NCBI GenBank assembly: GCA_964354485.1
Contig: CAYGZY010000231.1
Span: 1 to 14,632, forward strand
Direction of reading: 5' to 3'
Origin: CAYGXH01 sp964354485
Lineage (GTDB): Bacteria; Bacteroidota; Ignavibacteria; UBA10030; SZUA-254
Length of the DNA: 14,632 nucleotides
Part shown: positions 7,870 through 14,632 of the stretch, one piece after another
Numbering within the stretch: the first letter of the stretch is position 1
Layout: every line of letters begins with the position of its first letter
Notes under the pieces: model-generated
What the model saw: the letters and a program-made list of their open reading frames with translations, nothing else
What the model was told of the DNA's origin: nothing
The model's database searches: none
Translations under genes and position numbers: made by a program

Positions 7870-9330
7870 ATGTTTAGCCGAGCCCTCTTATTGATCCTCC
7901 TCTTCTCCGCTTCCATTACGACAAGCAGAGGAGGAGATGAATCTTCAGATAAACATGCGGTTGGAAAAACCGCACTTATTTCCTTACGTAAAAAAATCGA
8001 TGCCCTCCTTTCCAATCCCTTATTTTCGTCGGCATCTATCGGTGTCAGGATTATTTCTCTTCAAAGCGGTAAGTCTCTTTATGCGTTTAACCAGGACAAA
8101 CTTTTCCACCCTGCATCCAATCAAAAGATAATCGTTACATCTGCCGCACTTCATCTCCTTGAGAGAAATTTTCGCTTCCGCACAAATTTTGGCAGTGACG
8201 GAGTACTCAGGAATGACGTCCTGGATGGTAATTTTATAATACGAGGAGCCGGGGATCCTCTTATTTGCACCGCCGATTTGGATTCAGTAGCAGGTTCTCT
8301 ACTACGCCTGGGTATCCGGACCATACAAGGCAATATTATCGGGAACATTACATACTTTGATACTCTTTTCTGGGGCAAGGGATGGATGTGGGATGATGAA
8401 CCGTACCCCGAATCCCCGTTCATTTCTCCGCTCTCAGTTAACAGAAATGCGATTACTTTCTCGCTGCAGCCGGGGATTCACGAGAGAGATACAATACTGT
8501 GGACTCAGGAACCGCAAACGACATTTGTGACGGTAATAAACAAGGGATATACAAGTGCCGATACATCGCTGCCTTTTCTTTCACTGATGCGTCCGACTCG
8601 CAATAATATTGTGACGATAGAAGGGGTGATGTCCCCGACCGACACCGGGAGGGATATTTCAATAAGCCTGTGGCAACCTGAACAGTATTTCCTCTGCCTG
8701 CTGCGGGAACGTTTAGAATCTGTGGGGATCCGCTGCCACGGTTCTTTAGTGATCGCTGATCATGCGGCATCAACCGTATTGGCATTTTTAGAACATCCGC
8801 TCGATTCGGTTCTTCACCGAATCAACAAAGAAAGCGATAATCTCGCCGCGGAGAATCTTCTGAAAACAATTGGTTCAGTGTACGTAAAAAAACCTGGAAC
8901 TTCTGCTGATGGTATCACAGCAGTAAAGGGATTCCTTCATACATACGGCATCGACACGGCCGCTATATCTCTTGCAGACGGTTCAGGTGCATCGTGGTAC
9001 AATGCGGTCTCACCAAGGATGATGACTGAAATACTGCTCAAGGAGTACAAACAAAAAGAGACTTTCCGAAGGTTTTATGAAAGTCTCTCGATAGCCGGTA
9101 CCGACGGTACCCTGAAAAACCGGATGCGGAAACCGCGCCTTCGTGATAAGGTAAACGCTAAAACCGGGTCATTGACGGGTGTAAACTGCATCTCCGGTTA
9201 CGTCACTATGAAAAACGGAACCATGGCTGCGTTTTCTATTATGGTAAATCACTTTACCTGTGATAATGCGGATGTTCGTCAGATGCAGGACGATATTATA
9301 GAGGCAGTCGCTCTATCCGCTCTGAAATAA
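7870..9330 (+). CDS. dacB: D-alanyl-D-alanine carboxypeptidase/endopeptidase, S13 family (PBP4-type)
   Basis: This is a periplasmic penicillin-binding protein that trims or cuts peptidoglycan peptide cross-links. The first 17 or so residues form a hydrophobic signal peptide (FSRALLLILLFSAS). The three active-site motifs are in the S13 order: SNQK (nucleophile Ser83, Lys86), SDN at 322-324 in SDNLAAENLLK, and KTG at 431-433. The wide gap between the first and second motifs, filled by extra domains, is the hallmark of the PBP4 family, and the 486-residue length fits. The protein looks complete. It is transcribed alone, divergently from secA, and converges on the DUF4097 gene; a strong terminator-like hairpin begins right at its stop codon. 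The symbol is used by family; the exact in vivo activity (carboxypeptidase or endopeptidase) cannot be told. Confidence 0.94.
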   Translation: MFSRALLLILLFSASITTSRGGDESSDKHAVGKTALISLRKKIDALLSNPLFSSASIGVRIISLQSGKSLYAFNQDKLFHPASNQKIIVTSAALHLLERNFRFRTNFGSDGVLRNDVLDGNFIIRGAGDPLICTADLDSVAGSLLRLGIRTIQGNIIGNITYFDTLFWGKGWMWDDEPYPESPFISPLSVNRNAITFSLQPGIHERDTILWTQEPQTTFVTVINKGYTSADTSLPFLSLMRPTRNNIVTIEGVMSPTDTGRDISISLWQPEQYFLCLLRERLESVGIRCHGSLVIADHAASTVLAFLEHPLDSVLHRINKESDNLAAENLLKTIGSVYVKKPGTSADGITAVKGFLHTYGIDTAAISLADGSGASWYNAVSPRMMTEILLKEYKQKETFRRFYESLSIAGTDGTLKNRMRKPRLRDKVNAKTGSLTGVNCISGYVTMKNGTMAAFSIMVNHFTCDNADVRQMQDDIIEAVALSALK

Positions 9331-9363
9331 AAAAAACGTCCGCCCCGATTCCAAAGGCGGACG
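9329..9363 (-). terminator. Rho-independent terminator for the DUF4097 gene
   Basis: On the minus strand CGTCCGCC (9363-9356) pairs with GGCGGACG (9344-9337) in an 8-bp GC-rich stem with an 11-nt loop, followed by eight T (9336-9329). The run overlaps the dacB stop codon. In the plus direction the hairpin lacks a T-run, but it, together with a small ACGCC/GGCGT hairpin at 9361-9375, may also slow dacB transcription. Confidence 0.85.
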
Positions 9364-9393
9364 CCCGTTTGGCGTTATTCCTAATCCACAACG

Positions 9394-10359
9394 TCAATCA
9401 AACGAATCTATTGTAATATCTCCGCCCGAAGTATCCAGCCGGATCAATTTGCCTCCTCCGTTTATTTTACCATCCATGCTGCCTTCTTTTAACTTTCCGG
9501 AAAATTCCAGTTCACAGCTCACATCGCCTCCCGAAGCCTCAGCCCGGACATCTGCTGTAATGGCGGAAGGGACGCGGACACTGATGTTTCCTCCGGAAGT
9601 CGATAGATCGATGCCCTGATTTGATTTTACCGATGCCCGGACATTCCCTCCGGATGTTGATGCATAAATTTTCCCGTCACATTCCCGGATATCTATATTC
9701 CCGCCTGATGTTTCCATATACAACGGGCCCGTAACATCCTGTGCAACCATATTGCCGCCGGAGGTTTCAAGCCGGAAATCTCCCGACGCCCGCCGAATGT
9801 CGACATTACCACCGGAGGTCGTCATGCGTACATTGCCCGTCAGATCCTCCAAAGTCAGATTTCCTCCCGATGTTTCCCCCTCGATACTTCCTTCAATACT
9901 TTCAATTTCGATATTTCCGCCGGCCGTCTGGAGATCAAGATTGAATTTTTTCGGTACCTCTATTTCGAAGAGAACATCCAGCCACTCGGTGTTAAACCAT
10001 CGGAGATGACCTCGCGAATATCGTCCGTCGATAGTTACTGTATTACAATCCTGACTCATCTTGATATTCAATTTATCCAGCTCGTCTTTATCACCCCGGG
10101 CATAAACGATTATCGACACTTCATTTCTTTCCGTTCCGATGATCGATATGGAGCCTACGTCGGCATCAATCTGCAACTTACCATCGGGTTGAACGGAATA
10201 CTTCTGTTCAATTTTTTTATTCTCACCGAAGATGTGCGATTTACCAGTCTCTATCGTTTCCTTGTGAGCCAAGGAAAGGGCTATCATTGTAGCCGCAAAG
10301 AGTATAGCCGCTACGAGCAGTATGGTGACTCTTGCACTTGCACTTAATGGTTTGGACAT
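9394..10359 (-). CDS. DUF4097-type putative adhesin with 18-residue beta-solenoid repeats
   Basis: This envelope protein has a short positive N-terminus and one hydrophobic segment at about 11-31 (signal anchor or signal peptide), then a beta-rich exported domain. From residue 145 a TxGGN motif recurs at 145, 163, 181, 199, 217 and 235, exactly 18 residues apart, then at 254, 275 and 310 with looser spacing. Each repeat has the form TSGGN, short strand, D/E loop, G, short strand, which fits a parallel beta-solenoid. This is the pattern of the DUF4097/putative-adhesin family, often linked with envelope stress and phage-shock regulators, but its molecular function is unknown. A GGGGA seven bases before ATG 10359 supports the start. 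The gene is divergent from the M28 operon. I infer extracytoplasmic location but cannot say whether it stays anchored. Confidence 0.85.
   Translation of the reverse strand: MSKPLSASARVTILLVAAILFAATMIALSLAHKETIETGKSHIFGENKKIEQKYSVQPDGKLQIDADVGSISIIGTERNEVSIIVYARGDKDELDKLNIKMSQDCNTVTIDGRYSRGHLRWFNTEWLDVLFEIEVPKKFNLDLQTAGGNIEIESIEGSIEGETSGGNLTLEDLTGNVRMTTSGGNVDIRRASGDFRLETSGGNMVAQDVTGPLYMETSGGNIDIRECDGKIYASTSGGNVRASVKSNQGIDLSTSGGNISVRVPSAITADVRAEASGGDVSCELEFSGKLKEGSMDGKINGGGKLIRLDTSGGDITIDSFD
9604..9927 (-). repeat. In-frame tandem repeat, 54-bp unit, inside the DUF4097 gene
   Basis: Six copies of a 54-bp unit encode the 18-residue TSGGN repeat, followed by one of 57 bp. Conserved nucleotides cluster at the TSGGN codons (plus strand patterns such as CCTCCCGATGTTTC and CCGCCGGAGGTTTC), while the rest of each unit has diverged. 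The repeats are therefore old and kept by protein structure rather than recently amplified. Confidence 0.85.
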
Positions 10360-10437
10360 TGAGTAATCCCCTATTCAGTAAAATGTCGATATATAACAGT
10401 ATAACGTGATACCGGGAAAAATGTTTCGTGCATAACG

Positions 10438-10466
10438 TTGAAAATAGCCTAAATATTTAGTAATAT
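10438..10466 (+). promoter_or_regulatory. Likely sigma-70 promoter of the M28-prmA-ppx operon
   Basis: TTGAAA (10438-10443) and TAATAT (10461-10466) are 17 nt apart, the best promoter match in the window. A start near 10473 would leave an approximately 21-nt leader before the ATG at 10494. The spacer ends in a perfect 12-bp palindrome, CTAAATATTTAG (10449-10460), between the two elements, where a repressor could bind. Confidence 0.6.
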
Positions 10467-10493
10467 TCCATTACATTGAAAACCTTTAAGGCC

Positions 10494-11459
10494 ATGATGA
10501 AACTTCTGATTTCTCTCATATTAATGATTTCTTTTGCGGGCTGCTCGCAGAAAGAGAATAAAAACCCTTTACCTGCTACGAAGACTGAGAAGAGAGAACC
10601 TCTCAAAATTCCCGTTTTCGACGGGACGAACGCCATCCGTTATCTCACCCGGCAAACCGACTTTGGTCCGAGAACACCCGGCTCTGTGGCGCATGACCAG
10701 TGCCTTCTCTATCTTGTATCAGAAATGGAGAAATTTGCCGAAGCGGTTAACCGTCAGGATTTTTCCCAAAAGGGACACAACGGAAAAAATATTGCGATGA
10801 CAAATATCATTTCATCCTTCAACCTCAAAGCGACAACGAGAATCCTTCTTCTTGCCCACTGGGATTCCCGGCCGTTTGCCGACGAAGATCCCGAACCTCG
10901 TAACCGCACAAAACCCGTCCTCGGAGCCAACGACGGCGCAAGCGGAATAGCAGTCCTTATGGAAATCGCCCGTCACTTAAAACAAAAAACCCCCGCCGTC
11001 GGGATTGATATGCTCTTCACAGACGGGGAAGACTACGGTAAAAGGGGCGATAATAAAAATTACCTTCTCGGCGCAAGGTATTTCGCAAAGAATATTTCAC
11101 AAGGATTTAAACCAGCCTTTGGCATACTCATCGATATGATCGGCGATGCCCGGCTTGAAATACCCAAAGACCGGTATTCACTCCGGTATGCTCCCGAGAT
11201 CGTCGACCTCGTCTGGTCGACGGCACGCGAGCTCGGTGTTAACCAGTTTTCCGACAAACTTCAGGGAGAGGTCATGGATGATCACCTTCCGCTGAATGAA
11301 ATCGGTATCAAAACTATAGATATAATCGATTTTGATTATCCCGACGATTCAAACCGTTACTGGCATACTTTAGAAGACACTCCGGACAAATGCAGCGCTG
11401 AGAGTCTGGAAGCGGTCGGGAAAGTCCTTCTCCATATCATCTATACACACCCTAAATAA
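10494..11459 (+). CDS. M28-family zinc hydrolase lipoprotein, glutaminyl-cyclase-like
   Basis: The N-terminus is a lipoprotein signal: hydrophobic MMKLLISLILMISFAG, then Cys17 as the lipidation site, so the protein should be anchored in an envelope membrane. The M28 metal-site motifs are in order: H122 in AHWDSRP, D147 in GANDGASG, E179-D180 in FTDGEDYG, D214 in DMIGDA and H291 in YWHTLEDTPD. The overall pattern resembles bacterial glutaminyl-peptide cyclotransferase-like members, which convert N-terminal glutamine to pyroglutamate, but aminopeptidases share most of these residues, so the reaction is uncertain. The usual EE pair appears here as ED. I chose ATG 10494 (10497 is equally possible, with AAGG five bases upstream) over TTG 10476 because it begins the signal peptide directly. 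It is first in an operon with prmA, which starts two bases after its stop codon. Confidence 0.87.
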   Translation: MMKLLISLILMISFAGCSQKENKNPLPATKTEKREPLKIPVFDGTNAIRYLTRQTDFGPRTPGSVAHDQCLLYLVSEMEKFAEAVNRQDFSQKGHNGKNIAMTNIISSFNLKATTRILLLAHWDSRPFADEDPEPRNRTKPVLGANDGASGIAVLMEIARHLKQKTPAVGIDMLFTDGEDYGKRGDNKNYLLGARYFAKNISQGFKPAFGILIDMIGDARLEIPKDRYSLRYAPEIVDLVWSTARELGVNQFSDKLQGEVMDDHLPLNEIGIKTIDIIDFDYPDDSNRYWHTLEDTPDKCSAESLEAVGKVLLHIIYTHPK

Positions 11460-11460
11460 C

Positions 11461-12321
11461 TTGCAGAACAAAATATTTCTCGAAATTGCTATCAGAACCA
11501 CCGGCGAGCGGCGTGATGTGCTGGTCTCTGTGATGTCGGAACTCGGCTGCGGCGGCTTTATGGAAACCGACGAGGTTCTCTTCTGCTACATCGAAAAAGA
11601 TCGTTGGACCGACAGTCAGAATGAACGACTTACAGATATCATCCGATCTCTCTTCCCTGCATTATCTACGAACCTGCCTGTATCGACACGAGAAATCGTT
11701 GAGGAAAACTGGAATGAACAATGGGAACGAACCATTCAGCCGGTCGAAATCGGAGAACGAATGGTCGTGGTACCAACATGGTCTACATACAAGAACATAC
11801 ACGACAGGATAATCCTGCATATTGATCCAAAAATGTCATTCGGGACGGGGCATCATGAAACGACGCGGCTCACCTTAAAGTTACTGGAGCGGTATATTTC
11901 TCACGGGCATCATATGCTTGATGTCGGAACCGGTAGCGGGATCCTCGCCATCGCTGCCGTTAAATTAGGAGCATCCCATGCAACAGGTATCGACATAGAC
12001 CCTTGGTCAATTGAAAATGCCAAAGAGAATATTGCTCTGAATCATGTCGAGCAGTTTGTCGAAATATCACAGGGACAACCGGAAGAAATAAAACACCGTG
12101 CATACAATCTGATCGCATCGAACCTCACGCTTAATGCGAATATCGATCTGCTGGACGAATACCGTCGTCTCCTTCTAAATGGAGGCATGCTTCTCCTTTC
12201 GGGCTTTCTCAAGACGGATCTCTCTGAAATGGAACAGCACCTAAATGAAAATCGATTTGTCGTACGTGATATCGTAACCGAAAACGAATGGAGCGCCATC
12301 GGAGCGGCTAAATCCGAATGA
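11461..12321 (+). CDS. prmA: Ribosomal protein L11 methyltransferase PrmA
   Basis: PrmA uses S-adenosylmethionine to methylate ribosomal protein L11. The N-terminal substrate-recognition part is followed by the PrmA signature FGTGHHETT at 127-135, SAM motif I LDVGTGSG at 153-160, the acidic ribose-binding motif GIDIDP at 176-181, and NLIASN at 216-221 in the place of the usual NILAN. The length of 286 residues is normal. The start is TTG at 11461, one base after the upstream stop codon. It lacks a ribosome-binding site, but it gives the expected N-terminus (the IFLEIAIRT strand before ELGCGGF), and no ATG is available without losing that strand, so translation is probably coupled to the M28 gene. 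Its 3' end overlaps the Ppx/GppA gene by four bases. Confidence 0.94.
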   Translation: MQNKIFLEIAIRTTGERRDVLVSVMSELGCGGFMETDEVLFCYIEKDRWTDSQNERLTDIIRSLFPALSTNLPVSTREIVEENWNEQWERTIQPVEIGERMVVVPTWSTYKNIHDRIILHIDPKMSFGTGHHETTRLTLKLLERYISHGHHMLDVGTGSGILAIAAVKLGASHATGIDIDPWSIENAKENIALNHVEQFVEISQGQPEEIKHRAYNLIASNLTLNANIDLLDEYRRLLLNGGMLLLSGFLKTDLSEMEQHLNENRFVVRDIVTENEWSAIGAAKSE

Positions 12322-13241
12322 GAATCGCTGCTATCGATATCGGCACCAACACAGCCCTTCTGCTGATTGCCGACATTGACGAACAGGGTTCCATCACTCC
12401 GATTGTCGATCAACTCCAAGTACCCCGTCTAGGAGAAGAATCTCATCTGTCTGGTATAATCTCAGCGTCTGCGATCGAAAGGACAATCGCTGTCTTACGC
12501 AAGTACAAGGAACTGGCTCTCGCACACTCTGTTGATTCGATTATCTTAACCGGTACAAGCGCTCTGCGGGATGCGAAAAACCGGCAAAATGTTCTGGACA
12601 TGATAAGAACGGGAATCGGTTATGACGTTATGATCCTTAATGGCAATGAGGAAGCATTGCTCTCCTTCCGCGGCGCACTCAGTAGCTTCCCATCATTAAA
12701 CGACCGAGCAGTTGTAATCGACATTGGCGGAGGAAGTACCGAAATTGCCTATTACATAAATAATTATTTGAAAACTCTCAGTTTCCCGATGGGAGCAGTA
12801 AGATTGACAGAGCGGTTCTTCAGGGATGATCCGCCGCAACAACTGCAAATATCAGAAGCGGTACAGCACATCGGTAAAGAATTTGAACGTAAAGAGTTAA
12901 TGGACCTGTCCGGAAAGATTCTGATCGGAGTAGCAGGAACAGCGGCGACACTTGCCTGTTTTGATCAGCATCTCATAGACTTTGATCGTAGTGTAATAAA
13001 TGGTTATCGGCTTACGCAGGAGAGGGTCGAACATTGGAAGACGAAACTATCCTCCCTCTCCTCCTCACAAATCCGTTCACTCTCACGGGTAGCCGAGGGT
13101 CGTGAAGATATAATCACCATCGGGACTCTCATTCTTTACGAATTCATGCGGATTGGGAATTTTTCTGAAATGATCGTCAGTGACCGCGGATTGCGTTACG
13201 GTCTTCTTTTAAGGGAGTGGGAACACAGTATAAAAAAATGA
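12318..13241 (+). CDS. Ppx/GppA-family phosphatase (exopolyphosphatase or pppGpp phosphohydrolase), short form
   Basis: This is a cytoplasmic enzyme of the ASKHA (actin-like ATPase) fold. Phosphate-binding motifs are clear: DIGTNTALL at 7-15 and DIGGGSTE at 135-142; the GNEEA segment at 109-113 holds the likely catalytic glutamate; and GVAGTAATLACFD and SDRGLRYGLLL complete the family core. At 307 residues it has only the two catalytic domains and lacks the C-terminal HD-like domain of E. coli Ppx. Short forms act on polyphosphate, pppGpp, or both, and the choice cannot be made from sequence. The ATG overlaps the prmA stop (ATGA), so translation is coupled. No clear terminator follows in the 127 nt before the next, convergent gene. 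Confidence 0.92.
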   Translation: MRIAAIDIGTNTALLLIADIDEQGSITPIVDQLQVPRLGEESHLSGIISASAIERTIAVLRKYKELALAHSVDSIILTGTSALRDAKNRQNVLDMIRTGIGYDVMILNGNEEALLSFRGALSSFPSLNDRAVVIDIGGGSTEIAYYINNYLKTLSFPMGAVRLTERFFRDDPPQQLQISEAVQHIGKEFERKELMDLSGKILIGVAGTAATLACFDQHLIDFDRSVINGYRLTQERVEHWKTKLSSLSSSQIRSLSRVAEGREDIITIGTLILYEFMRIGNFSEMIVSDRGLRYGLLLREWEHSIKK

Positions 13242-13368
13242 AATATCCTCTCCGACGAGCGGGCGGCAGTTTTTGATATGTAATAAATCTTCGGGTTGCT
13301 TCTACTTATTTTAAAATCCGATAGTAATAATTATCCTGACCGGTAAATTATTCTCAGCCGGATGAATT
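13242..13368. other. Convergent intergenic region, no clear feature
   Basis: This gap lies between the stop codons of the Ppx/GppA gene and the Spy-like gene. I looked for terminators in both directions and found only short, weak inverted repeats without a convincing stem plus T-run. No small reading frame with a ribosome-binding site stands out. Confidence 0.5.
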
Positions 13369-13863
13369 TCACTCATTTGGCCTTTGCCGGCTTTCCTTGT
13401 GGAGTTCATCGAACGCATCGCGGAGCTGGTTCCCAAAATTTCTCTCAAAGATGAGGAATTTTCCGAACTGAACCGGTGTAAGTAGATTCTTCAATTCATC
13501 CTGGAATCGTTCCCGTTCAGCGGTTATCTGTCGGTCGATCTCACGCACGCGTACGATATATTTTTCAAGCTCGGGCGATTCTTTTTCATCGCGGACAACC
13601 CTATCGAGTTCATCGAGCGCGCCATTCCGTTCACCCATAATTTTATGCATGTTTTCCCGATGCGCATCCTCTTTTGCGAAATATCTGATGGCATCCTCTT
13701 CCTGTAAATTCAGAATTTCCACAAGGCGCATTTTCCTGTATTTATCCAGCCTTTCCGGTCTTTCTTTTTCGAACGGTTCATTCTGCCGTCGACGCTGTGC
13801 CTGAGTATCAGTCACTGCCGATAGGATCAGGAGAACCATGAATGGAAATAATATTATTTTCAT
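13369..13863 (-). CDS. Spy/CpxP-like periplasmic protein (LTxxQ-type)
   Basis: This small exported protein of 164 residues has a clear signal peptide (MKIILFPFMVLLILSAV, with likely cleavage near TQAQ at 20-23), then a highly charged, nearly all-helical body. Two LTxxQ-like sites fit the Spy/CpxP/periplasmic metal-sensor fold: LNLQEEDAIRYF at 51-62 and LLTPVQFGKF at 127-136. Relatives act as periplasmic chaperones or as stress-sensor inhibitors. The assignment rests on architecture and context, since the motif match is loose. ATG 13863 is preferred because GAGG stands six bases upstream and the signal peptide starts there. An upstream ATG at 13896 overlaps the anti-sigma stop (ATGA) but would put 11 polar residues before the signal. 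It is third in the sigma/anti-sigma operon. Confidence 0.75.
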   Translation of the reverse strand: MKIILFPFMVLLILSAVTDTQAQRRRQNEPFEKERPERLDKYRKMRLVEILNLQEEDAIRYFAKEDAHRENMHKIMGERNGALDELDRVVRDEKESPELEKYIVRVREIDRQITAERERFQDELKNLLTPVQFGKFLIFERNFGNQLRDAFDELHKESRQRPNE

Positions 13864-13892
13864 CGTATACCTCACTGTATTTCTACAATTTA

Positions 13893-14504
13893 TCATTTGT
13901 TGTTTTTAACATCATCGTAGAGCAAGGCGAATAGTTTTTCCGCCTCATCATTGTTTACTGTTTCGAGTATTGATCCTGCCTTATCTTCATAGTAGGATGC
14001 GACACTATTTTCGTCCATCAATAAGTCGCGGAGCACGGTCGCATCATCGTTTCCTATAGTGTCTGCATCTCCGGTGTTATTAGCCGCATAAGGATTGACA
14101 ATGGTTTCCTGTTCGAGGTAGTTGACAATCTCGCTGCTCGATACGCCGATTGTCAGGAGATCACGATTGCTGTCGTTGAGTCTCAAGAGGGACAGCGACA
14201 GAACGACGATCAGCAAAGCTGCAGCTGCAGGCGCTAAACTACGGTACAGCCAGGGCAGAATCACCGGCTCCTTCTTCTTGTCAATGCGTAAGTGAATACG
14301 CGGGAGGAGGGAATTCCAATATATATCAGTCGGCGCCCACGCAGGGGAATCGTTCACAAGCTTATCGAGTCTTTTATTTTCTTCAACGATGGCGCGGCAT
14401 TGCGGACAAATTTGCATGTGTTCCGCTATTGCCGTATCGCGTATGCCGGACGGCTCACTGCGACGCGATCTGATTATAAAATTTCTGACATCTTTACATT
14501 TCAT
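13893..14504 (-). CDS. Transmembrane zinc-type anti-sigma factor
   Basis: The N-terminal zinc-binding anti-sigma domain has the H-x3-C-x2-C motif (H29, C33, C36) and Cys3, which can complete the site. A single membrane segment at about 88-108 follows, then about 95 acidic, probably periplasmic residues that match no domain I know. This layout is that of membrane anti-sigma factors, which hold an ECF sigma factor inactive until an envelope signal arrives. The start ATG at 14504 overlaps the stop codon of the upstream sigma gene by four bases (ATGA), and AAAGGA lies about ten bases upstream. The signal sensed cannot be told; the Spy-like gene downstream suggests misfolded envelope protein or metal stress. 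Confidence 0.88.
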   Translation of the reverse strand: MKCKDVRNFIIRSRRSEPSGIRDTAIAEHMQICPQCRAIVEENKRLDKLVNDSPAWAPTDIYWNSLLPRIHLRIDKKKEPVILPWLYRSLAPAAAALLIVVLSLSLLRLNDSNRDLLTIGVSSSEIVNYLEQETIVNPYAANNTGDADTIGNDDATVLRDLLMDENSVASYYEDKAGSILETVNNDEAEKLFALLYDDVKNNK

Positions 14505-14632
14505 GTTCGGTATTCCTTTTTCACATACTCCGATATATTCCTTACAGCGTGAAAATAATTCGCTTTCGTACCACCAACCGATTTCCGCAGAATTCCGGCA
14601 ATATCTTCGAAATACATTTCATCGTAGTAACG
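14501..14632 (-). CDS. ECF-type RNA polymerase sigma factor, C-terminal region 4 (5' part beyond window)
   Basis: An open frame entering from the window edge encodes 43 residues (RYYDEMYFEDIAGIL onward, then SVGGTKANYFHAVRNI) and ends in TGA at 14503-14501. This is the helix-turn-helix of sigma region 4, which reads the -35 element: the acidic YFEDIA turn and the SVGGTKANYFHA recognition helix are typical. Regions 2 and the start lie outside the window, so the subgroup cannot be set. The four-base overlap with the anti-sigma gene shows translational coupling of a sigma/anti-sigma pair. Confidence 0.88.
   Translation of the reverse strand, partial: RYYDEMYFEDIAGILRKSVGGTKANYFHAVRNISEYVKKEYRT

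Noticed and set aside
9337..9375. Plus-strand intrinsic terminator for dacB
   Set aside because: The hairpin is strong, but in the plus direction it is followed by GC-rich sequence and only a weak TT/ATT, not a T-run; the clear terminator direction is minus.
12042..12419. A 125-codon antisense frame over the prmA-ppx overlap
   Set aside because: It is antisense to two well-conserved genes, has a Ser/Arg-rich low-complexity translation and no start signal.
13242..13368. Terminator between the convergent Ppx/GppA and Spy-like genes
   Set aside because: Only short imperfect repeats (for example CCGG copies and GATA/TATC) without a stable stem and T-run are visible.
1..14632. Mobile elements, CRISPR arrays, defence or biosynthetic clusters
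   Set aside because: I found no transposase, integrase, direct-repeat/spacer pattern, toxin-antitoxin pair or tailoring-enzyme cluster; nearly all coding space is taken by recognisable conserved genes.

Overview
The window reads as an ordinary chromosomal segment of a Gram-negative bacterium. I place it tentatively in the Bacteroidota/Chlorobiota (FCB) group, near Ignavibacteria. The support is indirect. The SecA is long and ends in a zinc-binding tail, several products carry envelope signals (signal peptides and a lipobox), and an ECF sigma/anti-sigma/Spy-like operon and a DUF4097 solenoid protein are present. One gene (era) has a clear Shine-Dalgarno sequence, and the promoter-like sites are of sigma-70 type rather than the TAnnTTTG type of Bacteroidia. 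The lineage is an inference, because no rRNA or other taxonomic marker is present. I see no mobile element, CRISPR array, integrase or phage gene, and composition looks even throughout.

Layout. Positions 1-794 (minus strand) hold the 5' part of pyrR, an upstream leader that looks like a complete PyrR-controlled attenuator, a tRNA-Val(CAC) gene, and a roughly 75-nt structured element with its own candidate promoter and U-tract (candidate small RNA, or the uvrC terminator). Positions 795-7755 (minus) hold four closely spaced housekeeping genes transcribed as secA, era, EamA-family transporter, uvrC. A divergent intergenic region (7756-7869) separates them from dacB (S13 D-Ala-D-Ala carboxypeptidase, plus strand). 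dacB converges on a minus-strand DUF4097 protein made of exact 18-residue TSGGN repeats, with a strong terminator between them.

Positions 10438-13241 (plus) are a likely operon behind a near-consensus promoter: an M28/glutaminyl-cyclase-like lipoprotein, prmA (L11 methyltransferase) and a short Ppx/GppA phosphatase, with a 1-nt gap and then an ATGA overlap. Positions 13369-14632 (minus) are an envelope-stress type operon: the C-terminal end of an ECF sigma factor, its zinc-type transmembrane anti-sigma factor, and a Spy/CpxP-like periplasmic protein.

The most interesting parts are non-coding: (1) a PyrR-binding hairpin, antiterminator and terminator reconstructed from sequence between tRNA-Val and pyrR, (2) the apparent co-transcription of that tRNA with the UMP-sensing leader, and (3) the C-rich structured RNA candidate at about 636-712. 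No wholly new protein system is evident.
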